DNA of 64,000 nucleotides, from NCBI RefSeq assembly GCF_037975245.1, contig NC_092577.1:19280898-19344897 (forward strand), read 5' to 3'. Positions 22,901 through 33,399 of the stretch are shown here, piece after piece. The DNA comes from Apostichopus japonicus. Taxonomy: Eukaryota > Echinodermata > Holothuroidea > Aspidochirotida > Stichopodidae. Every line of letters starts with the position of its first letter. Within the stretch, counting starts at the first letter, position 1. The notes under the pieces are model-generated. The model was given only the letters and a program-made list of their open reading frames with translations, searched no databases and was not told the DNA's origin. Position numbers and translations under genes: made by a program.

Positions 22901-23685
22901 TAATAAATTGTGGCGGGGTATTAATGCAACTAGGCCTGGCTGGAGCCTTTATTACATATATTTGAACTGGTAAGTATTTTTTGGCTCTAATGCTGAAATA
23001 TTAGGTGTTCAGACTATGCATGTTCCTAACTTCGCATTAATCTTACTGTAATATATTAATTACGAATACAACTAGCCTAGTACTAGTAGTATTACTAAAT
23101 GGACCCTGCATAGTTTAGAAAGAGAATATGAGAGGATTTTCAACCATTCAACTGAAGAAATACCCGTGTGAAACAAAATTCACTCTTCATTAGATCTGCT
23201 CAGCAGATATAAATTGTGAAAGTTTCTGAAATTCCGGTAAATATTTTACGGAAAAATTTTGTATTTTCGGTACAGGAAAATATTGGCTCAGCCTACCCTA
23301 TGCCTAGGTTGACAACGTCGGAGTATAATTGGAACGGCCAACTAAAATGGCGGCCAAAAGTTTAGGACATTAAATATTTCATATAGACTTGTCTAATTCT
23401 TACCTTCAATTTATAATATATTCATTTTATTCACCGAACATTATGGTTGATTGGTAAAAGTGTTGTTTTGCGAGGTTGAAGTTAACACAATGTTGAAATA
23501 CCTGACGGAAATATTTTTCAAAGGTCATTTTTTTGTGGGAAGATCGTAAATCGGTTGTGACCTAACATTAAATTTATTGATGGTTTTTATTACACATTTG
23601 AAAACTGGTAGGTTTTCATTTTCCCTTTCGGTAATATTACGAGCATGAGGGTGTCCGATCTTAGCAGAGTTCCTAACTTCGCTAT
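22901..23685. other. Non-coding; two diverged copies of one sequence
   Basis: About 22955-23050 and 23585-23690 resemble each other in order (TTATTACAYATTTGAA, CTGGTA, then GTTCCTAACTTCGC), so the LINE copy c landed at the edge of an older duplicated repeat. Confidence 0.4.
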
Positions 23686-24550
23686 ACTGTGCTTTTTACG
23701 TGACCCGCCATGCGGGATGCCAAACGGCACTACCGAACCATCCCATTCTGACAAACGAAACTAAGGTCTAGCGAGCCAAAAAGACATACGCCCGCCGACC
23801 TGCAGAGACAAAACGCCCAACCCCCCCCCCCACTCAAACATTCAAAAACGTACAGAAGGACGACCCGCACGCAGCGAAACGAAAAACCCCTCCCCAGCAC
23901 ACCAGCGTCCAAAAAAGGCAGCCCCAGATAAACGGCGAAAATCGCCTTCAATCTGAAGGCGAATGTCAGACTTCACCGCCGCCAGGACTGCCTGCCAACT
24001 GGCAAATTTCCCCCTAAAAAACAAATTACATCTATTCAGCCAAACATGTTTTTTTACAATAGAGCAAACAAAAATGATGCGGTGCAAAACAGCTACCGAA
24101 CAAACTGGAGGGTCTACCCCATATAAAATAAAACCCTGCCCTACCGACCATGAACGGTCTCCCGTAACACGGTCGGTCCAGGTCTAGAACCACTCCCATA
24201 AGTTTACTACAAAGTAACAATGCCAAAAAACATGAGCAGTACTCTCTAAGCTGTGACAGCCGGTCCTAGGGCACAGTCCATCACCCAATCGCCAATGATA
24301 TCTTTTTAGGTTGGTCACCAAGGCACCGTGTGCAACTCTCCATGCAAGATCACGGAGCCTGCAACCATTCAGCCTTGAATGCACCGAGTTGCATTCAAGG
24401 CCTTATCCCTCAACGAACTGTGAACGAGGGCCGGCTGTCACAGGTCAACAGGGGGCAACTCAATCAGAGCGGAGCAGATGACACGCACCACCCTGTTTGG
24501 AGTACTACTATGCGGTTCTCTGTTGCTAAACAGCGCCGGGACCCGGCAGC
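23686..24550 (-). mobile_element. 5'-truncated Tx1-like LINE (copy c)
   Basis: Longer sibling of copy b; on the minus strand it runs from about the equivalent of 3990 in the first LINE (FSNREPHSSTPNRVVRVICSAL) to the same 3' end. Compared with the first LINE it lacks about 14 codons near 24390 (between ALNA and SRLNG-type sequence) and has a stop after NLWEWF. It shares the 3' hairpin and the poly-C run with copy b, and lacks a ~13-bp piece next to the hairpin. I could not find a clear target duplication. Confidence 0.8.
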
Positions 24551-24568
24551 TTCTATCCTATCAGGTTA

Positions 24569-24949
24569 ATGCTTAAGTCCATCCAGGATGTGTTGCTACC
24601 AGTTACTGGTGAAGCAGAAATGGTCTACACAGCAAAGAAAGGTGAATGCAATGGTACTTCCTATTGGAAAGGATGTGCAGTGATCACTGATGTAGGTCCA
24701 GAGGGTTTAATTAAATTTGGCATTGTTGAACTTATTTGCTGGATTGGTGGTATGGTTTATTTTGTGTGTAGGCAAACTACTACATCTGATTACTGCAATC
24801 ATCTTCATGCTTACGTACTCAATGACACCGGCCAATATTCACTAAGAACTACTGACAGTCTTCTGGATCACTATCCTCTCAGTGTGTATCCATGCCAGGG
24901 AAATGAACAAAGTATTATAGTAATTAGACATTACATCCTACTACCATAG
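24569..24949 (+). pseudogene. Fragment of an unrecognised protein (C-terminal part)
   Basis: 126 codons of protein-like sequence: GEAEMVYTAKKGEC, AVITDVGPEGLIKFGIVELICW, CNHLHAYVLND, DHYPLSVYPC and IIVIRHYILLP, then a stop. I recall a similar C-terminal arrangement (a H-x-H-A-Y block followed by a DxxPL..Y block and a final aromatic strand) in large uncharacterised invertebrate proteins, but cannot name it. LINE copy c abuts its 5' side, so upstream coding sequence may have been displaced. It may be an exon of a split gene or a relic. Confidence 0.35.
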
Positions 24950-26847
24950 TAGTGCCTTTGGGTCTTATTGCTAGTTTTTGGTGACATTAAAGCATACACC
25001 ACTGTCAACGGGTTGTAAACATACCTGAACATACCACCACTAACTTTGTCATTTGACTCAACAAAAACACAGTGGTGTATAAATTTTTTGTCAGGACTGT
25101 CAGATAGCCAAAAATCAGATTTGCTGCAACCTTCACAATATTGATTCACATTTGTCAGCATTCAATAATAAAATTCAAAAAATATGGCAAGGAATCACTA
25201 TTCACAGTTGCGTGCTTGTTTATTCTCTTGATTCGTTCTCTCTCATTAAATACAACCACAAATGGGACAGACAAGAATTATTCTTAAGGCTCAATTATTT
25301 AAATAAACATATATTATTGAAAAATCAAAACAGCTCACCATTATTGAATAAAATTGCCACACTGGTAAGTGGTAGTTTGACTATGTGCAATAAATTCTCA
25401 AGTAAACATGTTCCTACAGTAAATCCTAAATGGCACAATGGAGTGGCATTTAATTACCTGGTATGTATTCGTTTTGCTATGAAAATTTATATTTTGTATT
25501 CCAGATATCTTTTCATGTATGGCAATGAAAACCAAAAAATAGAAGAGAAGGCAGTAATACAAAAGAACAATTGGAAGTCAAGGCTTCTGAAGTGTTCCAA
25601 CTGAAGGAAAAATTTAAGCTGCAGTGTTGGCATAGGAGCTTTGAAGAATGGAGGGACCTTGAACCCCAAGAAGCATTTCCAACTGACACAAAGTTTTTGA
25701 TAATTTTGTTATCTGCTTCTCAATGCACTTCAAGTTGTAATCGGTAAGAATTTTTGTTTCTCCTAATCCATGTCCAAAGTGGTTAAATAATGCCAAATTT
25801 GGCTAATTGTGGCCAAAGAATGGAAAAAATAGTAACAGACGCATAGTGACTCGAATTTGCAAAATATGCTCAGCAGACATGTTTTTAGCTCACATATTAG
25901 GTGGGAGCTATCGTGATCTTACTGCGTCTATCCATCTCTATCACTCTGTCAACAATTTGTTTCAAAGTTACATCCTGCATAGTGCATACATACTTGGACA
26001 GAATTTCATGAAACTTGGACACAATGATGAATGGGTATTGGATCATCAGTAGTGGTGAGGCATTTAATTTTTTTTTTTGGGGGGGGGGTGGGTCAGTGGT
26101 ATTCTATGCACTTTGGGTCATTTTATGGAAATACAATGCTTCTTCTCTTACAGATTCAATTGCAGAATATTTAGTGTTTGTCACAGTGATGCTTGGGTTG
26201 TGCTTCAATCAGGGGTTTGGGGTCAGTGTTCACTTTGACTTGAGTCAATTTATGCATATGTAAGTGATGCGAGATAGGCCTATGGGGTTCTTGCCCGCAG
26301 CGAGCTGACCGGCAGGCTTGATGGGATTCCCCCTACTCCCGGAACCTAGTGGTTACAATTTGGTTACAAAGGAGAGCTAACCACTGTATTTTGAATACAA
26401 CAGGCTATTAAATGAAGAATAACACTTGCTGTTAGATTCAGTATGTAACTAGGCTATATTAACTCGGCCTCAGTATTTAAGTAAATATGCAACTCGAGAA
26501 ACTTGGCAAAGTATACTTCAAATTAACACACTGTTATACAAATATACTTAGAACAGGTATCAATTTACACTTAATTGTGGGATCAAAGTTACAATTAACT
26601 AGGGGAGTGCCAAGTGACCACAAGTTACAGTACATTGTGTAAGTTAATAAAATAAGAGATAGGCTTATCCGGCAGGCGGGTCTGTATCTTCCAGTAGCAC
26701 TGTATTCCTGTCGGCTGTTTGCTCTGCTGTTGGTGACTAGAAACCTGTTGACAACGTGAATAAGTCCTATTGAACGGTTTTTGTGTCCCAAAGTTATTCA
26801 ATTAAATGGTAGACACCCAATGACTGGTACTTGTTAGTGGTATGCAC
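24950..26847. other. Non-coding; AGCTCA-type repeat at about 25886-26265
   Basis: 25886-26265 (TTTTAGCTCACATATTAGG...GGAGCTATCGTGATC, then CATGAAACTTGGACACAA) is the same family as 33764-34380. A 150-codon frame at 25152-25604 begins at a non-ATG codon and has no recognisable pattern. A pure T/G run lies at about 26069-26092. Confidence 0.5.
26843..26847. repeat. Target site duplication TGCAC, left
   Basis: Matches 31289-31293. Confidence 0.85.
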
Positions 26848-27069
26848 TGTTGAGTTCTGGATATAATTCGCTGCCATAATCGACGATTGTCACGATAATA
26901 AAGGAAATAAACGCTCGATAAGTGTACAAATAAAGCTCTTGTTATAATCTCTCGTTTGTTGTTTTTAGGGAATTGTGGGTAATTCCAAGTGTGAACACGG
27001 GTGCATACAAGTAAAATGAGTGCAGTGAGAAGATTCCTATATACATTTGAGGTGATCTGTATCTCAACA
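26848..27069 (-). repeat. 3' LTR of copia element B
   Basis: TG...CA ends with TGTTGAG/CTCAACA inverted termini. Differs from the other LTR at two sites near its U3 end (TTT versus TAT; CTG versus CTA). Confidence 0.93.
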
Positions 27070-27084
27070 CCCCCTCTTCACCTC
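27070..27084 (-). promoter_or_regulatory. Polypurine tract
   Basis: GAGGTGAAGAGGGGG on the minus strand, directly abutting the 3' LTR; the standard position for plus-strand DNA priming. Confidence 0.8.
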
Positions 27085-27099
27085 ATAATGAAAAACGTC

Positions 27100-29307
27100 T
27101 TAACTTCCAAATATAAACCTTTTGAATGTCTGCAGCTTAGCTTTTGTGGCTGGTTTTGTAAGTAGATCAGCAACCATTTGTTCTGTGGGACAGTACTGCA
27201 GATGAATTTTGCCCTCCTTCAGCACACTCCTAATGAAGTGATATTTGATATCTACATGTTTAGACCTCTGACGAAATACTGGGTCCTTGCAAAGAGCGAT
27301 GGCCCCTTGGTTGTCCCCTTTTATGTATGCACAATGCAGTTTGTCCCCAAACATACCCCCCAACAACTGAAGAAGATAGAGTGCTTCCTGGGTAGTTGCC
27401 CCCAAAGCCATATATTCTGCCTCGCAGGTAGAGAGGGCAACCGTGGCTTGCCTCTTTGCCCTCCATGATATAGGGGCACTCTCGTCGTTCAGGAAGAAAC
27501 AATACCCCGTGGTACTCTTCCTGTCTGCTGAATTTCCCCAGTCAGAGTCACTATAGGCAGTCAATTTGACTGACTCTGGATGAGACTTTCGGTACTTAAC
27601 CTTGTATTCAACTGTGCCTTTCAAGTATCTTAACACATGTTTGGCTGTCACCAGATCATCTACCCGGGGGTCTGCAAGATTCTGGGAAAGTCTCCCCACC
27701 ACCCAAGCAATATCAGGCCTAGTACAAGTTGCTAGGTATATCAGGCTACCCACAATTTCCCTGTACCTCTTGGGGTCGACCTTCTCACTTTGATCACTAT
27801 GATTTCCAACTTTCACTTCACAGGGTGTGGATCTAGGTTTACAATCTGACATTGAAAATTTGTCCAAAATTTTCATGATGTACTTACTCTGGTCCATTGA
27901 AACTTCCCCCTCTCCTTGTATGAAATTTATGCCCAGAAAATATGATATCTCCAACAAGTCCTTCATCTTGAACTTAATTTTCATACAGTCCTTAAATTTA
28001 CTCATGAGAGTTTCATTACTGGCCGCAATGACAAGGTCATCGACCCAAACTAAGACATAAATGTCCTGATCCCCAACCCCTCTGTGGTACAAGCAATGAT
28101 CAGCAGGGTTTCTTTGGAATCCCTCACTTGTCAAATGTTCATGTAGAAGTTGATTCCAGTTTCTGCCCGACTGTTTGAGACCATAGAGAGACTTTTGCAA
28201 CTTCCAAACAAGCTCTTCACCATCCTCAGACATCACCTCATACCCTTCAGGCTGTCTCACGAATATTTCTGTGTCAATATCAGCATTCAAATAGGCGGAA
28301 CTGACATCCATCTGATGTACTGTCAGGTTTTGCTGAACTGCTAATTGCATCAGGGCGCGAACAGAAGTCATGTTCACGGTGGGGGCGAATGTCTCGAAAT
28401 AATCAACCCCTGCTATCTGGCTATATCCCTTTGCCACATACCTGGCTTTAAAGGACTTGGTGCCTTGTGCAGAGTCTTTGATGGTGTATACCCATTTGCC
28501 TCCAACTACATTTTTGCCATCTGGTAATTTCATAAATTTGAAGGTGTCATTTTCCTCCAGAGCCTTCATTTCATTGTCCATGGCAGTCTTCCAGTCTACA
28601 GAGCTCTCTGAACCTATTGCTTCAGTGTAAGTTGTAGGGACTTTATCACAATTCCCAATTTTGAACAATGAATCATCCCCTTCACAGTTAGTTTTGTAGT
28701 CTTCTAGGTATTTGGGTGGTGCCCTCTTCCTCTGAGGGTACCTTTTGGATTGATCAGTTTCATTCTGAACATCTGGTGTCTGTTGGTTTTCTTCTACTTC
28801 TCCAAGTTCAGTTTGGTTCTGACCTGAGGATTGGTAGTGATCCTCTGACCTTCCTTCAATTGCCCCACCAGAGTGGCCAGACTGGCCTATATTTGTGGCC
28901 GCAGCCCGTTCCCGGATGGGAACTTCATCTTCATTGACAAGATCTTGTGGTGTCTGTGTTTCCTGATTGCTGGTTGGTTTGGAGACAATCTTAATGAGCC
29001 TTACTCTCTGTACTTTATCAGCATCAGGGTAGAACACTAGGTAGGCTGGACTTTTAGTGTCATAACCAACAAATACACCTTGTGTGGCTTTTGGGTCAAG
29101 TTTCTTTGTGTCATGGGTGTATGCATAGCAAAGTGATCCAAAGATATGCATGTTTCCCACATTTGGTCTGATTCCTGTGAATGCTTCATATGGTGTTTTC
29201 TGTACCCTACTGTTGAAACACCGATTCCTGATGTATGCTGCTGTTTTGACAGCATAGGTCCATAAGTGCTTGGGGAGGTCAGCCTCCAGCAGGAGACACC
29301 TAGCCAT
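27100..29307 (-). pseudogene. Copia B pol, second part: integrase end, reverse transcriptase, RNase H
   Basis: 735 codons, no internal stop. In order: integrase C-terminal part (LPKHLWTYAVKTAAYIRNRC, GNMHIFGSLCYAY, GVFVGYDTKSPAYL), an acidic linker ending RYPQRKRAPPKYLEDY, reverse transcriptase (KWVYTIK, HQMDVSSAYLNADI near residue 335, KSLYGLKQSGRNW, catalytic VWVDDLVIAAS near residue 425), and RNase H (YSDSDWGN, STCEAEYMALG, GDNQGAIAL, KHVDIKYHFIR) with the usual ending ADLLTKPATKAKLQTF. It is in the same frame as 29332-30318; only a TAA separates them. Residue numbers are approximate. Confidence 0.9.
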
Positions 29308-30318
29308 CTCAAAAAGTGTGCGCCAGTACCTTTATGCAGTACCATTTTGATGAGGTGATTCTGGTGATGAAAATTCTTGTTTGATACCTTTTTCTCTCAG
29401 GAGTGACGTGAATTCTTTGCTAGTGAATTCTCCGCCGTTATCACAACGGAGGCGCCTAACCCGCCCAATTGGGGAACAGTCAGCCAGAAACTGGTTGAAG
29501 GCAGTTACTGAGTCGCTCTTGGATCTGAGAAAATAAACAAATACCAAACCTGAGTAATCGTCGGTAAATGACAGGGCATACTTGAAGCCATCTTTTGCAA
29601 TGGGGTTTATCGGCCCACACAAGTCGGTGTGTACTAATTCCAATGGGCTATTTGCTCTCTTGTCTGACTCCCTGTTTCGGGTGTTTACAAACTTCCCTTC
29701 AACACATACATTGCATGATACATCCTCCCCTTGTGATTGTTTCTCAATTTTCATTCCGATCACAACATCTTTGAGTCTGATTATGTCCTTGTGATTACAG
29801 TGTCCCATGACTTTGTGCCAATGATCTATGGACAAGTTCATTTGTTCCGTTTCCTCACCTACTTGAAGATAGTACAGCCCATCTTCGATGTCGATGTTGA
29901 AGACCATCCCGTCTTTCTCCATCCAGCTCCGGTCCTTGTTGAACGTCAACTCGACTCCATTCGCTGTCGCAGACTTCACAGAGAATATGCTCTTGGGATA
30001 GCTCGGACAGTACAGCGCGTTCTGTAAGATGACTTCCACGATTTTACAGTCACTGTTTACCAGCGAGACCTTCGCATCCCCCCTCTTGATGGCACTCCCG
30101 TAAAGTTTTGTCCCGTCCGCCAGTTCGATGCAGTGGCTGCCTGGTGCGAAATTTGGATCGACACTCACGAAAGTGTCAACGTTCAATGCATGGGAAGTGG
30201 CACCCGTATCGACAAGCAGGCCGTTGCCCTTCTTTCCCTCACTGATTGAGAAATTGAATGTGTGGTCAGTGTTACCTGGGTGTTTTTCCGAAGTAACGTT
30301 GACTCTGTCCTTGACCAT
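29305..30318 (-). pseudogene. Copia B pol, first part: protease and integrase core, ended by a nonsense codon
   Basis: Carries the aspartic protease site LLVDTGATSHALN, the integrase zinc domain (H-x-x-x-x-GHCNH ... CNVC), the first catalytic aspartate in LVHTDLCGP and the second in RCDNGGEFTS. After SPHQNGTA the frame meets TAA. Counting from the second aspartate there are exactly 35 residues before the stop, so the stop sits where the catalytic glutamate of a DD35E integrase belongs. The homologous position in copia A reads GAA, so a single G-to-T change is the simplest explanation. Confidence 0.9.
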
Positions 30319-30388
30319 CTTGTGCCGGTTGCAGTCCTTTTCCAGATGTTTGGCCCCTTTGTGGTATTTACATTGTTTGTTTACTTCA

Positions 30389-31096
30389 TCAGTCTTTTAC
30401 CACATGAGCGGTCGACCCACAACCATAACATGTCCGCTGATTAGTCATTTTGAGGATTGCATCCCCCTCTTTATCACTGTCCGTTACTTCAAAGCACTCA
30501 GTTTCCTCGAAATTCTTCAATGCCACCTTAAATCTGCTGATAGTAATGTCCTCGTTGGACTGGGTGACATGGATTGAAAATTGTTTATACCTCGCCGGCA
30601 GACCCTTGAGAAGTATTGATATCAGGAGCTTCTCGCCAGGGACTTCTTTTGCCCGTTCCAGAGCCCCAATGATCTTTTCAGCTCTGATGATGTAGCTAGT
30701 CACACTTTCATTCTTAGCCATTTGAATGTTTATGAGCTGCATATAGAGACTCACGATTCTCGGTTTCGTAGTACCCTGATAATGCTCACGGAGAATCCCG
30801 AAGGCCTTCTTACCATCGTTGTCTGCCTCCCGAATTATGAGGCCTAGGCTTTTATCATCCAGGCATTGCACTAGTTCTGCGTATACTTCCTCATTCTTGC
30901 GGTTATATTCTTCGACCGCTTGGACTGGTTCGGTAGGCGGCTCGGTCGCTAACACACATTTCAACTTCAGTGTGCGGAGGTAAGCAGTGAATTTCGTTTC
31001 CCAAAGTTCGTAATCGTCCGGATTACCATTGAATACGAGCCTCTGGAACCTGCTGGGCCCATAACCTGTTGAGTTCTGGATATAATTCGCTGCCAT
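30389..31096 (-). pseudogene. Copia B gag, start codon inside the 5' LTR
   Basis: ATG at 31096 lies within the 5' LTR; the first ten codons (MAANYIQNST) end on the last LTR base and the next codons are the primer binding site. The protein has the UBN2-like gag pattern (FNGNPDDYELWETKF, AFGILREHYQGTTKPRI, LLKGLPARYKQF) and ends in a zinc knuckle CYGCGSTAHVVKD, where the next codon, expected to be the last cysteine, is TGA. Sequence after the stop, one base out of frame, encodes a second Cys-His box and runs into pol. A one-base loss in the cysteine codon is the simplest reading; programmed +1 frameshifting is possible but less likely. Confidence 0.85.
31051..31066 (-). promoter_or_regulatory. 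Primer binding site for the 5' half of initiator tRNA-Met
   Basis: Plus-strand TGCTGGGCCCATAACC abuts the 5' LTR. It equals the anticodon arm of eukaryotic initiator tRNA-Met (known sequence), so the element RNA is complementary to it over 16 bases. Drosophila copia is known to prime from a cleaved initiator tRNA at this region. The site also encodes gag residues GYGPS. Confidence 0.85.
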
Positions 31097-31288
31097 AATC
31101 GACGATTGTCACGATAATAAAGGAAATAAACGCTCGATAAGTGTACAAATAAAGCTCTTGTTATAATCTCTCGTTTGTTGTTTTTAGGGAATTGTGGGTA
31201 ATTCCAAGTGTGAACACGGGTGCATACAAGTAAAATGAGTGCAGTGAGAAGATTCCTATATACATATGAGGTGATCTATATCTCAACA
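31067..31288 (-). repeat. 5' LTR of copia element B
   Basis: 222 bp, the left end of the element in its own orientation being 31288. On the minus strand it holds a TATATAGG-like box near its start and the gag ATG 30 bases before its end. Confidence 0.93.
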
Positions 31289-31293
31289 TGCAC
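31289..31293. repeat. Target site duplication TGCAC, right
   Basis: Matches 26843-26847. Confidence 0.85.
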
Positions 31294-31315
31294 CACAAAT
31301 GATAAAAGGGTCAAT

Positions 31316-31530
31316 GAATGTCCGGCAGATAACAGCAACTTCAAAACGCGACGGTGGGCGATAGCGCTAGATGAACTTCCAGAAAGTCCAGGTACAATAT
31401 AAAGAATGTCCGGTAGATAACAGCAAGTACAAAAAGCGACGATAGCGATAGATGAAGTTCCAGTAAATAACAAATAAGTTCGAATGGTGTCCTTCCAAGG
31501 AGAGTAGAAAGTCCAGGTACGATATTATCA
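31316..31530. repeat. Short tandem duplication, offset about 88 bp
   Basis: AATGTCCGG-AGATAACAGCAA with a following AAA-GCGAC recurs at about 31318 and 31406; AGAAAGTCCAGGTAC recurs near 31379 and 31505. Confidence 0.6.
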
Positions 31531-33399
31531 AAACAGCGACTAATAATGACAGCTCTCAGATCCATCAATTCCATAAGTGTGAATAGGCACAGTAAACAAG
31601 ATGTATATTCAATTTACAAATAATTCCTCCAACAAATAGTTTCCCCAGTAAAGTTAGGATACAATTTATTAGACAAGATTGACAGCTTAGTTAACAACAA
31701 CTCTATATATATCTACACAGTGGACAAACTTTAACCTCAAGAGTGCCCAAATTTTATTAATGCCCTGTTGACTGGCTCAAAAGAAAACTGCCTCTCTTTC
31801 TAAGACTCCTGGAAGTCAGCATCTAAACCACAGCATATAAACATGTGATCAACTTAACTCCTCTCATTGGCCCAACTACACCCTTGGTCCTAGTAGCAAC
31901 ACTCAGAACCAATCAGGGTTACCCTTCAAATACCACATTTGCATACGAATACGGGACACGCTGTTTCTAGAAAAAAGGCAGGAAGTTGGGAAGTTGTTTA
32001 CTACAGACAGAGCAAACAGGCAGAACAAAGAAAGTAATGTTTTCAAAGTTTAAGTACTACTTATAAAGAGTAAAATGAACACAGCAGATGAAGGAGAGGA
32101 AGAAGCATAAATATCAGTGTTTGATTTTCAGGAATTTGAGGAGGTTGTCCGAAGGACTACCAGTTTCAAAGATTTTGAGAGATTTGGTAGTCCTGCCAAA
32201 AACTTGGTAGTCCTTCCGAATTTTCAACCAAAATTGAAATTGAACACAAATAATACAAAAACAAAAAAATTTATGCTCAATCTGATTGTCAGAAGGACTG
32301 GGTTTCGGCTAGCCATTGAGATCTCGTCAAACTTACACTGTTCGGGTTAAGATAGCTTACACTGGCTATTGCCCAAGTTCCGCTAGCCTATTACTGTAAA
32401 TGTGCGCTGCTGCAAACAATACACGAATTACGTTCATGTCATTCAAAATACTCTTTCACATAACTACAGAAGTTTTTGGCGCCATTCACGTAACTGTGTT
32501 ACAATATCCGTAAGTTTCCCACCCTGTGGCGTGTTATACTACGTACACTCACAGCCAATCACAGTTGCGAAATCTTAAGTGTATTGATTAACGTTACTGG
32601 ACAGTATGTGGAAGGGGTTATACAAGTATTATATTTGTTTCACGGTTTTGCATGTGACATTGACGGACTTTTCTGTGATATTGCTCTCTATAAATTACTA
32701 TAGGCCTACAATAAATAATTATCATGAAATTTTTAGGTTTTACACGTCTTCACAGCATGCATGTGTTTCGTGATATATCCGAATTACCTGTAACGACACG
32801 TGCGTCGCATACAAAAAGTGTTGTCTATGATAAACAATATAAATCCTACCAACTAGAATGATAAATAATTTATCGTTCAAGTACGTACGATTTAGATTGT
32901 TTACTACTGTACAGCTCACGTGCGTACGTCCAGCAACGCATCACTCAGCCTATAGACTGTCAGTATCTGATCGACTGTTGTTACAACACCGTTCAAAATG
33001 CATTGCACTGACATTTAGCTACGAGTCTCATTTGTTTTCCGGGTACATTATTACAAACTTTTATTTATATATTTATTTATTTTACATTAAAGGGTATAAT
33101 CGGTTAGCGTAAAGCTAATCTCCCCGAGGACCAGAAATAAACTAACTAATAGTGAAATGAAAAAATATAATCATATAAAATAATAATAATTATAATAATA
33201 AAAAATAAGACGACAATGAATATAAAATAGAACGTTTAAAAGTATTTGAAGACTTGGCATTCCTACACTTCATTGATAATTCGTTTCATTCCTTAAGAGC
33301 AACATATGAAAATGTTTTCTGGTGATACTGGCTATTACAACCCTCTAAAAATAAATTATTTCGTGTGGTGGACCTTACACTTGCTTGGGTATACTGTAA
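31531..33399. other. No gene recognised
   Basis: No exon-like frames with splice support. 33060-33240 is very AT-rich with TAATAATAAT runs. Confidence 0.5.

Larger units (their letters stand above)
26848..31288 (-). mobile_element. Copia-type LTR retrotransposon B, structurally complete, 4441 bp
   Basis: Two 222-bp LTRs, 5-bp target duplications TGCAC, a primer binding site, a polypurine tract, gag and pol in the order protease, integrase, reverse transcriptase, RNase H. The LTRs differ at two of 222 positions, so insertion is recent. Two lesions interrupt the coding sequence, one at the gag-pol boundary and one stop in integrase; otherwise motifs are intact. It resembles GalEa-type copia elements of aquatic animals (inference from recall). 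Confidence 0.93.

Noticed and set aside
25152-25604. 150-codon plus-strand ORF
   Set aside because: Starts at TTG, AT-rich composition giving mostly K, N, L, Y; no recognisable pattern.
30389-30420. Programmed +1 frameshift or selenocysteine at the gag TGA
   Set aside because: The codon sits where the last knuckle cysteine belongs and pol follows one base off, so a single-base loss explains both; no SECIS-like or slippery context was evident. Kept only as an alternative.
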